A stretch of 64,000 nucleotides of DNA from NCBI GenBank assembly GCA_965644295.1, contig CBFFRP010000433.1, positions 310,001 to 374,000 on the forward strand. The letters are read 5' to 3'. Within the stretch, counting starts at the first letter, position 1. Every line of letters starts with the position of its first letter. Origin of the DNA: Paraphysomonas bandaiensis (taxonomy: Eukaryota > Chrysophyceae). Below the pieces are notes generated by a model. It had not been told where the DNA came from, did no database searches, and saw only the letters and a program-made list of their open reading frames with translations. This document shows positions 35,001-47,600 of this stretch, piece after piece. A program made the translations under genes and the position numbers.

Positions 35001-35057
35001 TTCATAATTTGCAGCACACTCTAAACTGTTAGATCCATCTATTTGTTTCTGTAACAT
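32022..35057 (-). CDS. SAMD9-like protein: AlbA/Schlafen-type domain plus STAND P-loop NTPase
   Basis: Single exon, 1011 aa. Residues about 104-195 match the AlbA_2/Schlafen pattern: REYK, then FLPCIHAVQPGNTAQLWVGI with SDENHACIGI. Residues about 400-520 are an alpha/beta region (IRVLVLRAED, CDIVLITTWNS) where SAMD9 proteins carry a SIR2-like domain. The P-loop reads YPGSGATTVLL at about 606-616. It lacks the usual Walker A Lys, exactly as in the GxGGTT form typical of SAMD9/SAMD9L. Walker B is WVVLLVDD at 653-660. The C-terminal third is helical, TPR-like. No SAM domain is seen at the N terminus. Animal SAMD9 proteins restrict poxviruses and shut down translation; AlbA there is a tRNA nuclease. 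Function here is inferred only. Neighbouring tracts are decayed DNA. Confidence 0.78.
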   Translation of the reverse strand: MLQKQIDGSNSLECAANYESHGTHSYVRVTSEGLGEAAYITLPDSRSTSHSMSVSPEQWLNSLKKVHFNRLCSPHVNNRTVKFCLCKDSVECGTVHSPSGEHRWREYKLCDTLNMIKCDTIRDYLFSSFLPCIHAVQPGNTAQLWVGISDENHACIGIACPELEMIETNFTLAIDRFFGAVFPPIPAECVAIKVYNVTGDNPDDWGNGGKYYRAELTTEQAKQALRYFVGRCSILDSSEPDRRSVLVECSTYDIVTNLLTVDSLTLTSTDCHVTQLASQYINAVRQSKTYAPPDYLFNWICEENNFNIEIPSRVVVCVEVALHTDLYHCVCLDRELCDANHDDDESVLSCMQKHELEDISTKELLPARKVSPLQIWLRAKGLKDGALIGDLYSPLLSDEVIRVLVLRAEDKHYMSNVKSSLYEYVNDQPVTLDFCVHNSDEMRSLSEIMYRRHCDIVLITTWNSRILAQSVVHYLGSPDTIQTLMFTCLHDDLRVRNLLEVQDLNLQDIAVLSSLSDQGSVQMKELKGDIAQPFLTPIPASSDVALLSPNDILERLRRWCHGESSLSFVLLDARTIPITPQAMDVLNRLRCNIGRTVDIVRIYKKYPGSGATTVLLSVGWILSRNSEANVQILKTTPSSENLLQWLYSIQRGWVVLLVDDHIGALDTEIIDRAKLRVKLSIVYITLSESKAQITVNPILSCDFLSALCTQFYSVEAFAGAWSALRELVAYAKLHIDEKVNRHIYVVMHTATNGKFTPPKLFIENIYQRMTEFDRESILFLAFLSLYSGSFGPISVDSYDFDNLSAHALELTSYRKSCRCISFLHPCLAEVYVAHAHLNEEPKTSLRLLWCSVKSIMSRIRLTSSQFSLFYRSVFVETPQRPYTEFQTRCVEEKCDLDFIDEVFMSDPVKMYCQEFALISCSKVHRKLLHSERAVSLARCALASLQESEKYRDLAKSNLAETLGHYACEKMDERAFEEMKILFDDLVTRDENAASQRSKYENRYRSALVRVR

Positions 35058-35638
35058 ATGAACAATCGTGTCTTGATCACTACGATCGTATCACACGGTA
35101 CAGTATCGCTATGCCGTATGGTTGTGGAAGACATCATGCATCATCCCATCCCCTCGCTGGGCTTTGTATGCTGTATATATATGTATGTAAAATATACGTA
35201 TAGTACCAATATACAAATTTTATAGATTTTCATACTTTTGATCTATAAAAATCCTGAAAAACATACTCAATCCTCTAAAAAACTCACAAAGTCACATTTT
35301 CAGGAGGAAATCCTACAAACGAATGTAGGAAATTCTTGTGGATATCGTGCATTCTTGTTATGATGGGAAAACCCCCCATAAAACTATAGGTTTTTATAGC
35401 TAAATTCTGTGAATCTTTCATCCTCACCAGCACCATATCATGCACACAGAGTTATGCATTAGAGTTTCCAGGCACAGTCTTCTGTCGCCAGATATAAGGA
35501 GCCACTCTGTATCCATATATGGTTATTGTGTGATAGTATTGAGAGTATGAATAGCTCGGATGCATCTGTTAGCGAGTATGTCTTACGATAAGGCGGCTGT
35601 ATTGGATAGTATCCATCATTTGATTCACAAGGCGGTAG
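35058..35638. promoter_or_regulatory. Divergent promoter region, SAMD9-like / WW protein
   Basis: 580 bp between divergent starts. It includes an AT-rich palindromic stretch (TATAGATTTTC...GATCTATAAAAATCC at 35220-35255) and a later CTATAGGTTTTTATAG. No gene is visible. Confidence 0.35.
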
Positions 35639-37150
35639 ATGAGTGACGTTAGAGCCGAAGAGTGTGGAGTGTGGGAGGAGAGATACAGCGATAAACACAA
35701 GAGGAAATATTGGGTTAATAAGACCACCCGACGCTCCTCTTGGGTCCCTCCTGCGCTCTCTCAGACAGACAACCAACATTCTAATGGCACGGATGGGGTG
35801 AAAGATGTGAGCGAGGACGAGAATGAGGAGGGGAAGTGGGTGAATAAGTATAGCCAGAAGCATGCACGACCATACTGGCGCCACAGTAAGAGTGGAGAGG
35901 TGACATGGAAGCGCCCTGCTGATGCCAATTCGCCTGCTCTCCGTGATAGAAAAAAAGTAGTGTGTGATCCGGAGTTAGGAGTGCGTCGGCTGCAGGCTAG
36001 GGTTCGGGGTATTGCCACGCGGAGGGTATTGCGTGTTGTTTGTAGGGCTGCGATTATACTGCAGCGCACCTACAGGGGTTATTTGGTGAGAAAGTCTAGA
36101 AAGCAAACCTTTTCGTGTGTTCCATCAGAAAGTTTTATGGTTAGTATACGTCGTGCAGTATATTTGTTGTTGATTATTTGATTATGATATTACGTTGGGC
36201 AGGATTCATTGATGCACGTTGATTCGCATGAAAATTCACCCGCTTCACAAGTCTCTCAAACCCTGGTTGCTACAGACCCACTGGTAGCACTCATTCTGGG
36301 GAATGAAAATGACTTGCCTAAAAGGAAGAATGATGATAGTCGTAGCGTTGATTTCTCTGGACGTCTGCCATGCGATGATCGTGCCGTCGTCAATACAAAT
36401 AGCTCAGCCAGCAATGGACCTTCAAATTATGCTGACGACATTGGCGGCGTAGATAGTTCTTGCGAAGTTGATCATCTTAAGCAGCAGATAGCGCGTTTGG
36501 AATCTGAGAGGGATGAAACTTTAGAACTCTACGAGACATTATCAGCGCGTATGGGGGGGTTAGAACAATCTTACGAGGATTCGCAGCAAGAGATCCGAAA
36601 ATTGAATCGTGAAAATGAAGAGCTTCTTGTCCGTTTATCCTCCCTCGAAGAAAAGAGTTCCAGTGCAGTGGAAACGACTACAAAAATGAGTGTCCAGAAT
36701 GCAAAGTATTTGAAGCGAATACAAAACTTGCAGGCAAAAATTCGCGCGATGGAGAAAGAAAAGATAAATACTAGTACATCCTCTGATATTGAATCGTCAC
36801 CACGAGTGGAGAAGTGGAGTGATATGTACAAGCAAAAGATATCAATGTTGGAAAATCAAGTTAGAAGTCTTGAAATAGACACCAAAGAAAAAACCAAAGA
36901 CTTGGAACATATGTCGTATAAATATAATCGTCTAAAATCAAAGGCACTGGCAGTAAGGGACGAAAAAAAGAAGTATGAGGGTTATATAGATATACTCATT
37001 GATCGTGTGAAGGAGTTGGAAACAGTGGAAGATTCTATGGAGTCAAAATTAGAGACAATTGTAGATTTTTTATTCCAATCTTGTGGTGCCTCTGAGGAAG
37101 TAGTCACTACTGTTAAGCCTGAAGTGGAAGGGGACAACTTTGAACTGTAA
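35639..37150 (+). CDS. WW / IQ / coiled-coil protein, 2 exons
   Basis: Exons 35639-36139 and 36203-37150 join in phase 0 (482 aa). Two WW domains lie near residues 10-40 (WEERYSDKHKRKYWVNKTTR, W..P) and 66-94 (WVNKYSQKHARPYWRHSKSG). They are followed by two IQ-type calmodulin-binding motifs (RRLQARVRGIATRR and AIILQRTYRGYLVRKSR), then a low-complexity linker, then a long coiled coil (about 270-460; EVDHLKQQIARLESERDETL). WW domains bind proline-rich ligands and IQ motifs bind calmodulin, so it is probably a cytoskeletal or signalling adaptor. No catalytic domain. I cannot name an orthologue. Confidence 0.82.
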
Positions 37151-39495
37151 CACTTCTTTCTGAACTGCATTTGCAATCATCGTCATAGAATTCTACTGTT
37201 GTGCATAACTCTCGAATCAATTGTTTCTATTGCCCGTGGCAGACGTCTACATTTCCCTATATATTTTACTTGTTTTCTAGAGTTTTCGATGAAAAGTTGA
37301 GTGTATATTGAAAAATGTGCAAAATTCGGAAATTCATTACTTTGAGAGGATTGTATCCGACATTCAGAGTATTGGTATTTATACAACAGCAAACAGCTCT
37401 GAAAGTCTGTCCAACAATTCTACTATGCTACTGCAGAATTATTAACTGGTTGAGCGGATTTCGACAGAGCTTTTCAATAATAAGGTAATAGAAAGCAGAA
37501 CGAAGAGCTATGGCTTCGAACTTGCATCCGTCATGGTAAGATTGTGGTCTGGGAAAATCAAGAATGAAAGTTATGATGAAATTAAAGACGGCTCGTATTA
37601 TTACACATCCGTAAAAATATCCCAAGTTCGAGAGAGGACTGCAAAACTATTTCAAATCCGTCATCAAACATGTTGTAACGAAAAGCATCAAACAAGAGGT
37701 TTAGAAAGTATATACGGAAAACAAAAGTCGTGATGCGCAACAGTGGACGAAGTAATATTTCTCTCAGCATATAAAACTAAAAGTCGCCGTGGTCACCAAG
37801 CCTGGGAAAGTGATTTCCACAGATTACATACATAGAAATGTCACTGAATCAATCATCCGATTTCGTTGTACCGATAGGTAAAAATATAACGCAAAGTTCT
37901 AAATCGAGTAAATAATTTGCCTATTCTATATCATCTTTCCATTAAAGCTTTAAATACTCTTGCAGCGTTGGTGTGGCATATTAAACATGTGGAAAACATC
38001 GCAATTCGTTACAAAACCAAGTTCAAATAATAATGTCTACCTATAGAGCAAATTTCCATTAATCCATGATCATGCCTATTGCAGACCTCACGTTGTGAAG
38101 GGGTCTATGCTCTTTTTGTAACGCTGCGACTTCTCAGGGCTGCCCGAATGTGGGTATCATTAGTAAAGAGCGAAGCAGTCTCCATGCGCCCAGAGCTGTA
38201 TCGGTTGGCCCTGTTGCGCATTGCAGATTGCAGAGGTTGTCATTACCGTCACAGTCTCAAATAAGTAAGCATTCCAAATCTCGACCCAATAGTGGTCCCG
38301 TAGTGTAACACAGCATACCTAAATTTTGTTGGAGCTATATATGTAGTCAATATTATGTCTATATACATGCTATTTATTAGGGTCTACTAAAGTAAGATAG
38401 TCTACACAATGGATGCCTTAATCGACATGATATGAGGTTGTTGGTTGTTTTAATATCATCAATTGGTTCAGCGATATCTCGACTTGTGTACAATCGATGC
38501 AAACTTTCCAATTCGTGGGGGAGGTTGGCCGAATCCAATTTCATTCATCATTGGGCGCCGAATTGCATTATGGAATTGAGGAAACTTAACACATGACTTT
38601 CGTAGATCATTTCGGACTAGATTTTCACAGCGGTCATACAAGTGTTTAGAGGCGAAGTTGAATGCACGATATACCACTGACACTTCTCCCCAGCTGTCGA
38701 AAAACAAACCGGCTGTAGCACAAAGATAATATAACATATAAAAGTGTTGGTACTACCAAAAAGCCATTTGAAAGATGATATAGGTTGTGGTGAAACCTGG
38801 ATGCAATGGGAAGTTCGTAACCCAACAACGCAGTACTTGTCTTTTCTTGTTGCAGCAGAGGCCGAGTACAAAAAATCGGTCAATTTTAAGGATGAATCTG
38901 ATGTAAAAAGAAAAAAATTGAAACTATTTTAACTTTCTTGGGATGACATGTCAGTATACAGGTTGATAGATTCCTAAAATTTGCCGTAACAAGTGCGGAC
39001 GATGTCACTGAATATAAGTCACCGTTTGTGTCATTATTTCATTCCCTACACTAAACATCCACAAATAAGAGCTCATAGTATCTGACAGGTATTCCTTAGA
39101 TGATACTTTCTTATCATTGGTTTCACCAAATTACTAGAAACAAAATGTCGGCATATTCATGACGTTGAGGTCTTTATAGCAATTCTAAAGTGAAATGGAT
39201 ATATTTATATACAAAGATAATATCTCAAAATACTTAAAATTAAAGACAATGCAACTATCTCCATGCGGTCCTTTACCAAAAACAAACACACTTCCACAAA
39301 CAATGTAAAAGAAATATTAACAATAAACTATGCACAGCGAAATTAATATCATCATGCATATAAATAATACAGTGATCATTCAGCCCTGTAAAACACAAAT
39401 TGACAAAAGAATACTCTCAATCATCACAAAAGATGATATTGTATTTCTCATATACTCAACAGGCAATCCGGCGTCACTTGTTATATATAGCATGA
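37151..39495. other. 2.3 kb without an intact gene; possible coding relics
   Basis: Most of this stretch has no supportable gene. Two frames look partly coding: 38468-38737 on the minus strand (DSWGEVSVVYRAFNFASKHL, then KFPQFHNAIRR) and 38744-38932 on the plus strand (GETWMQWEVRNPTTQYLSFL). A GC-richer patch at 38080-38265 encodes an Arg-rich frame. None has a recognisable family, start context or splice partner. This may be decayed inserted DNA like 29.2-31.6 kb. Confidence 0.4.
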
Positions 39496-42400
39496 TCATT
39501 TTAAGTCTTGATCACCACGGTGTTCATAACTGCCCTCATGCAAAGGAGAGGCTGCCTGATTCACTGAACAAGCGTCATCTACTTTCCGCGTCATGTTTCC
39601 ACCATGGTCTGATGAATATTTCACTGAGGTCAACTCAATGTCTATATTGCGGTCTTCGGGAATTCTCTTTCGTCTATATACCCATTCCTGGAGAACATTA
39701 TATATGTGATACAGCATAACTGGCCATGATAGCACAACAATTGGTACCCATATGCTCTGTAGCCACCCGGCCTTATCACCTGCAATGTCCCAACACAGTA
39801 ATGCATAAAATATTGATGTAATTGACACCACGGGCCATAGACACTGAGACATTGACAAGTGACATCGACTAACTGCAGCTTCTATGAACTCCAGTCCAGA
39901 ATCAGATGCTTCAAGCGTACCTATCGATGGCCTGTGAAGCTGATTGCTGCCTAATGGCTGAGCTACTTGAAGAAAATTTAGAATATCAGAAATAACAACC
40001 TTTCGTGCCGCATTACCCCACATACCCAGGAGACGTAAACGAATAAATAGAAAGCGATTTATTAATATGCGCCACTGCAGTGCCGTCAGACATATCGTCA
40101 ACGATATCGCGAACGCTAAGGGGATACAACACACGCCAAACGTCAGCAACACTGAAGTGTGATGCATCAAAGCACCTACGATACTGTCGATTTTTATTAA
40201 CTGCTGATAAGAGGTTAGCTTGTAGGTTCTCGATTCTTTCGAGTCGTTGCCTTCGTTGTTAATTTTATCTTTGCCATTACCAACTGACCATACGTAAGGC
40301 CAAATAACACCAGGAAACGCAACACGGAGCGTGTGCGGTAGTTGACGGTAATCGATATACCGAACGAGAACGCGGAAGAGTATAGGGGACAACAACAGCA
40401 TCGAGTACGTGTATATGTATACAGGAACGTAAGCAGACAAAAGTACAGAGCTGCAAAGATAATTGTAATTGAAAGGCGGGTAGAATGCAGATACATCGAC
40501 GACAACATTGGTATAATGAAGACATTCGCCAGCATGGGTAAGTGAGAATACATCACATTCGCTGTATGAATAAGCCGACCGAATCTTGTCAGGAAGAACA
40601 AAAATTCCCTAGAAGCATTATAAATCATTTACAGCGTAATATTAAAAAATAATATCAGTCAGTTGTGATAGCAAAAAACGTATGACTGTTACGGACTTCT
40701 AGTGATAATGCGATGAAAGATACTCTAACACCTTAAATCCTCACCTGCATACATACCGGGCTGGTCACCACTGTGACTAAGCACGGAACAATAATACTGT
40801 TGAACATCAAGGCGAACAGTTTTATCTTTGCCCTCGTCTCGACCACCTTGGACGACTTCTGCAGCAACACTGCGAAACAAGTCGTTACACCGATAAGTAA
40901 CAGCCTTGAATTGTAAAGCATCTATTATCTACATCAGTAAGTCTCTATGCTCCTATATACGTCATGGCGAGATCTCTTACCTGGAATATAGCCAAAATTC
41001 CAAAGAATTTTAAATACCGCTACAGACAGCTGTATGGCCAAATGAACGGATGCGGATAAATCAGCAATGGTGGAATAAACATAAAGGCCATTCACAAGAC
41101 TTACTGTGACAATATTAAGCATGATCAGAGAACACACTCGCAACTTGCTTCGATATGCCTTCCACTGAATACTACCGGAAAACGAAAATGAGCGCGAAGC
41201 ATCTCTACTTCCATTGCTACTGAGGACCGAACTTCTGCTGACATCCTTACCATACTTCATCACAAAGCTCTGCATTGTGTATATGATCATACTTAACAAA
41301 AGGGCCCACGTTACCAACAAAAAGGCTGCTGGAAGATGTCCACTTATATAAGCTGCACTGAATATCCATCGGTACGTATGCATATGTGTTACGTATATAG
41401 CTTCAGTGCTCCCGCTTTCCATAAACTTAATGATGTATATAGGCAAACAGAAAATTATTGCCAAAATAGGAATGCATATTACGTTGCATAATAGAAGATG
41501 CAGCATGTGAAGAAATTGCCTAAGATGAGGAAAAGAATCCTTTGAAATGTAATCCAGAAAGAAAACGTATACGTACAAACTCGAAATCGATAAACGTGAA
41601 ACACTTTCCTGAGAAGACGTTACTGAGGTGTCTCCCAGATATGCGTTTGCATCAATTGTGTATGTACGCTTTTTCCCCGATTTGGCATATCGTTGATGCA
41701 AGTATATTCCAAACGATAGCACTATAACTCCACCCGAAATTGCCAACACGTACAACGATTGATCCAGTTCCGTTGAGCCACACACATACTCGTGTATATT
41801 GGGGTCATGACTGGGCAATTCTTGTGCACAGCTAAAAAGGTTTCCGCTCAAAACATCGACGCCCTTAGCCCGTACCATTGGGCGAGATATTGCACCTGAT
41901 AGTCGATTGACTTTCAACGTCAGTGAGGTGGAATTCGTACCATATATCATAACATTAGCACAGTCTCCGTTGATTTTGTTGTAAGACAAATCCAATTCGT
42001 CGAAAGTTTTACGCTTTAAGGCCGCAGGAATTGTACCAGTAAGTTTATTGTGCGCAAAACTTATGTTTGTTAACGACGGCTGTACTGTATCGGCACGAAG
42101 GCTTCCGGACAGGCCATTGGCAGCAAGATGCAGTACAATCAACTCCGGCATATTAAACAAACAAGAAGGAATAGTACCAGATAAACCTGTAGTTGTTGGA
42201 ATACCGACAGCCGAAAACGGAATATTGAACCGCCCCTTACACTTCAAATCAGCCCCGACGCCATCCATGGAGAGGACTTTCATCAGCGGATGACAGATTG
42301 TATCAGGTAACTCGCCATGAAGACAATTCGAAGAGAGTGCGACAGTTTGCAACGTCAATATCTGAAAGAGTTGCGGAGGAATCTGCCCAGTCAGTACGTT

Positions 42401-44026
42401 GCTACTTAAGTCCAAATTAATCAGAGACATATTACTGGCTTGCCAAAGCATATTCTTCAGCTGACCCTTAAGTGCATTCGAGCTCACTTGAAATACAAGT
42501 AAGTTAGTCAGACTTCCCAGAGAAAGTGGCAGGGATCCCGAGATAAAATTTCGACTCAACTGCAGACTTCGAAGTTCCAACAAATTTCCAACCGAATCAG
42601 GAATATGACCAGACATAAAGTTTCCTGACACATGTAATTCTTGTAAGTTCCTTATGTCACCTATCTCCTGTGGCAATTTGCCGTGTAAATCATTCTCGGC
42701 CACTTTGAAGTATCTCAGTGATGACATGGATCCTACAGTAGATGGAATTGTGCCATCGAAATAGTTCTCTGATATATCAAAGTGCAAGAGTTCACTAAGA
42801 CTTCCAACTGAGGTCGGGATATTTCCAGTTAATAAATTATCATCAAGAAATAAGTATTTCAATTTGGAGTGCAGGCGACCAATATCAGATGGAATAGATC
42901 CTGTCATATAGTTATTAGTCAATTCAAAACTCTGCATTTGGCTAAGATCAACAATACTACTTGGAACACTTCCGGTTAAAAGATTATTGGAAGCATTAAA
43001 AAACAACATAGTTGTGATGTATCCAATATTAAGCGACAATGTTCCTGTGATAAGATTAGAACTGTACTGTAGGAACTGTAGCTTTGATAAAGACCATATC
43101 GACTCTGGTAAAGTCCCCGTAAGTGAATTCTCATGAACATATAGAATTACAAGCTTCTCTTTTAACTGACCAATTTCGAAAGGAATAGTGCCGCAAAGAG
43201 TGTTGTGATCGACGTGCAGACGAATTAATTCTGTAAGCTGTCCCACACTGGTCGGGATGACACCAGTAAACATATTTTCTTCTGCGCGCATAGTTCTCAG
43301 CACTGACATGTTCCCGATGTTATGCGGCAGTGGTCCACTCAGTAAGTTATAGTCAATATGTAGGTACTTCAAATCAGATAGATATACAATGTTAGCCGGA
43401 ACGTAGCCAGAAAATAAATTTTGAGATATGTCAAACGTTTCAAGCTTACTCCAGTGATGTATAATATTAGGCACAGATCCAGTTAATAAATTTATAGCAA
43501 CATCGAAGTCTGACAATCTAACAAGAGAAGCAAAACTAGAAGGTAATGTGTTGGATAGATAATTCTGAGAAATAACCAGCCTTCGAAGGGTGGTAATGTT
43601 GCCTATACTCGACGGAAGAGATCCTGTGATAAAATTGATTGCAAAATTTAGATAAGTGCATTGTGACAGCAGTCCAATGCTGGACGGTAATTGACCAACT
43701 AAATTATCACCAACTATATAGAGGGATGCGATGCTACAGGTAGTGTTAGAGGTGCACTCCTCTGGGGACAAAGTACAGGTTAGTTTTTGCCAACTCTGAC
43801 CATTGTCATTGCAAGGATCAACACCTCTACTATATATCTCCGTGAAATTCCATATCGGTCCACTGGTAGAGGTGTTTTCCCACGTCCAGTTATAGCCGTT
43901 AGTGGAATCATATAAACTCTTCAGTGCAACCAGCTCCGAGTGAGGGAGAGATATACAGTGCACTGACATGCAAGAAAACATCCACCATACCCATATCCAT
44001 ATGCATTGGCACTGCATTGTCGTCAA
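39496..44026 (-). CDS. Large secreted-type LRR protein with polytopic C-terminal membrane region, 3 exons
   Basis: Exons 40981-44026, 40745-40869 and 39496-40608 join in frame (1427 aa). A signal peptide (about 1-25) precedes an LRR N-cap (SLYDSTNGYNWTWENTSTSG, Cys pair) and more than twenty plant-type repeats of the form GxIPxxVGxLxxLxxLxLxxNxLxG (about 80-720), with many N-glycosylation sites. After a first TM helix near 745 (LYVLAISGGVIVLSFGIYL) there are about eight to ten more hydrophobic segments with a conserved-looking FNSIIVPCL patch and a luminal Cys-containing YNYLCSSVLLSAYVPVYIY patch. It ends in a polar tail. So it combines a receptor-like ectodomain with a polytopic membrane domain rather than a kinase. 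The middle exon was placed by phase: the earlier acceptor CTATTATCT would break frame. Role unknown; surface sensing or adhesion is possible. Confidence 0.82.
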
Positions 44027-44671
44027 TGGGTTGTCAGTAGCGACAGTTAAGGGATTTTTAACATACAGCCAGCCAACACACTCTCCACTGCTGTTTCTGC
44101 TGCTGAGTATGAGTACAATTTCTTTAAAAAATCCACTAATTTTATTTATAAAGGGGGTTTACGAAAAAAGTAGTGGTTTAGGTGTAAAAATACTACCATT
44201 TTACCTGCTAAAATGCGGGGTATTTTAGATACAAACATAGGCTTTTTACTTAACATGTGTAAGCCATTTCTGATGTGCTGATTGGATACACCTGCTGTTG
44301 CAATGGAGTTGTGACAAGTCAAGATCATTCTTTGGCTTCACAGCATCTTCACATGAAACTATAAATTCAGTAAATTATGCCCTTAGAAATTTATTTATAC
44401 TATCTCTATACGTATATTCACTGCTACTCTTGTATTATATATAACTACTTCACTCGAAGTGTCCCCTCAAGATGATATTCTTTTTACTTCACTTTGTCAT
44501 CTTGAAGGGTTACTTCAATACGAACATACGAAAAGTTTCTATGGCCATTAATTTATATAATTAGAAGTTAACTATGAAAAATATCGCTTCAATGTCATAT
44601 TTATACACATTATATTCATAGTTTATAGTATAGTTTGAGTTCACAAGGTTCGCTAGGATTGATAAGTCTTC
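44027..44671. promoter_or_regulatory. Divergent promoter region, LRR protein / 22-exon gene
   Basis: Spacer between divergent starts at 44026 and 44672. AT-rich; the duplicated phrase CCTCAAGATGA / CATCTTGAAGGG at 44464-44511 forms an imperfect hairpin. No gene visible. Confidence 0.35.
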
Positions 44672-47600
44672 ATGATGACTTCAAAGGAAGAGCACTGGCT
44701 CTTTAGCATTCCTTCATTACCCCTCATATTTGAGAAGCTGCAAAAGCAGGGATGGGTTCATCAGAGTATGATATTGTTCATGTTACATCGGGTAATACTA
44801 CTCCTCTGTATTGGAGATTGGGCTCATTATACAACACTCAGAGTATTCTTCAAGTGTGTCCAGATATTCAGGACGTAGTTTTGTCAAAACTATGCGATGC
44901 GATCATTCAAAGGTAGATGCACACATAATTTGAGGATAGATCAGTTAACATGCGTTTAGTTGTTTGAAAATCAGCATCAATCCCCAGAACTCTTCTATAT
45001 CGTTCATTCTACGAGAGAGCATTGCTTCAGAAAATGGTAATATATTGGAGAATAATATCACTGAGCTATGTAATAGATTTTAACAGACTTCGTAAGAACT
45101 CTATTAGATTACACTAGATGCTGCAATGTGATGAACGAGTTCAAGGCCCAAGTCCATGAGATGCAGGTGCAATTTTGAACGAACCCTTGCTGTGTAACAG
45201 TAATATAGGGCGAAGATAAGTCTCTCCTGCATCCATTCAAAACTGATATGAACATGGACATCAAGAAAACAGGCAGTAATAAATCCTCAACAGGTCAGAA
45301 TCCGTTGTATTCATATTCTAGTTTTCCTGTTCTGTAGAATAAGCAGCCTTCTAGGCCTTATCGAGTATAATATGACGAATCATGCGTGTAACGCCGTTAA
45401 TAAATAGGCTCCCAGGATATGAGTGCTGATATGATAAAAGTCCTCGCCTTTGTGAGGAAGATGGGAATGGATATTATGTGGGTGTTTGATGTCAACATGT
45501 GCATCCAATATCTGTTTGCCCAGCTGTTATTGTTACAATACTCAACTTTACCAGCTGTTATTTCGCTAATCGCTTATTATTGTTTTGCAGCTTTCCCCAG
45601 AGCATTCATGATAAAATTCTGGCTTGTATTTTTATGGGTTCGGATGTATACCAGACAGTTACTGTATCTGATATTTTCGTAGGTATAAGAAAGAAGAGGT
45701 TCTCTGCACATAGAGGTATTGTCCTGTTATCGACAAATCTTTGTGTTCGATACAAGTGTAGTTGTTGTGTGCTTTACTTTATACAGTTCTGAAGATTTGA
45801 TGTCTTTCTGTAGACCTCATTGACATGGTCATGGCTTATAAGGAGAGAGGCTTCCTTAAAGAAGATGAAACTGCTGTCACAAAGGTATTCTTTAATCTGG
45901 GTTCAATTTACTAGTGATTGCGCAATGTACCGTCGCATGTTGTAGCTTACCCTTAGTTATTCTTGTAGACCAAAATTAGGGGACTCCTGGCTTTGCTCAA
46001 ACATGCCAACATACTGTACACTGAAAACCCAGAAGGGTAAGAGTTGTACACGTCGATAAGTAGTTGTCATGGGAAATGCCGTGTACTGGAATTTGTATCA
46101 TACTGCCACTATTGTGTGAAATTGCATTTAATATTATTGGATGATATGGTGTAGTGTAGTGAAAATTTGATTTTAATTTGGTATATTTCCATGAGTTGGG
46201 TATTGGTGATGCGATTTCCTTTTTATGCAGCTCTCCCGTGAAGCTCGGGCTTTCGCAAGATGTTTCCAGCTATCGCATTCTTCGGAATACCCACGGTATA
46301 TATTAATGTCACCACTGCTTATTTAATTCCTAATATCCAGACAAGTTTTTATTGAGTCAAATATCTAAAGCTCTTGGCAAGAGTAGTGTGAATGCTAACG
46401 AGGTATGTTTCTGCGTATTGACGTACGATTAACTTGTATTTAAATTGAATTTTTAACGGATTTTTCTCAGTGGGTCTCGTTGGTGTGGGAGACGAATAAT
46501 GACTTAGTGAACAAGCGGTGCGGTAAGCAGCATTGTGAATTTTTACACTCGTGCATATTTTAATACCCACACTGATATTGCATCTCTGTCAACGTATCTG
46601 TAATTTGATGGGTGAAAGTCGTCAAGAGTGAGACATCTGTTTTACAGAAAGCATTGCGACCTTTACAAATGAAATGATGAAAGTTTATACCGAAGTGAAT
46701 GATTCTATTCACGACAAGAATTTTTGTGACAGCGCGTCAAGCTGCTCGCCGAAAACGCTAACAGAAAGCAATTCTAACAATGTGGAGGATACTGTTGCTG
46801 CAAAGGCAGATCACTGTCTAATAAGCAAGTCTAGTTCAAGCATCACTGTGGGCAGCAGTCCATCCTACGATAGCGTTGACTATATGTCAACTTCTCTGTC
46901 TAGAGTAGATCCTATTGCGAAAGGTACACTCCATCTTATTTCATAACCGATATTCTATGAGTCATCTTAATATAAATCGCATTATTGTTAGATTATGAAA
47001 CCAGAAGCTGGCGTTTCGTGGATCTCAATGCACTACCTGTAGAGAAAGCTGACATGGTCACTTCTAGTTACGACAGAGACCACCCTTGCAAATCTCGCCC
47101 AGGTATTTATCCATCTGACGGCGTACGGGTTCAGATGAGAAGCGTTTCAAACGTATCATCGTCCAAAACATGGACAGATGCGGTGGATTGCGTTGCCCCG
47201 CCGGGATTTGGAACCAGGGATATTTCTCAGCACATCGCACCGACGGTAAATGCATATATAGTACATGCGTATTTCATTTCAGTAATCATTAAATCAATGT
47301 TATGATTTTTAGCATATATAGTCGATATGTTGTCTGTATGACCCTTATCTAATTGCGTTTGTTGCTGCAGATGTCAAACTTTCAACAGTATAGGTCCCAT
47401 GTCGACCATCAGAAACCTATCCTTCCAGCAGGTACTGTAATATATGTTGATTATATGATATATGCATTGCTATAGTACGCACAGAAGACATATCAACGTT
47501 CATAGTAATCAACATATAAATATAGAGGGACCTTGTCAACAGCACTCACCGTCATTACCAGTTGGGTCGCAAGTTCAGTATTCTTATGCGGCACAAGGAA

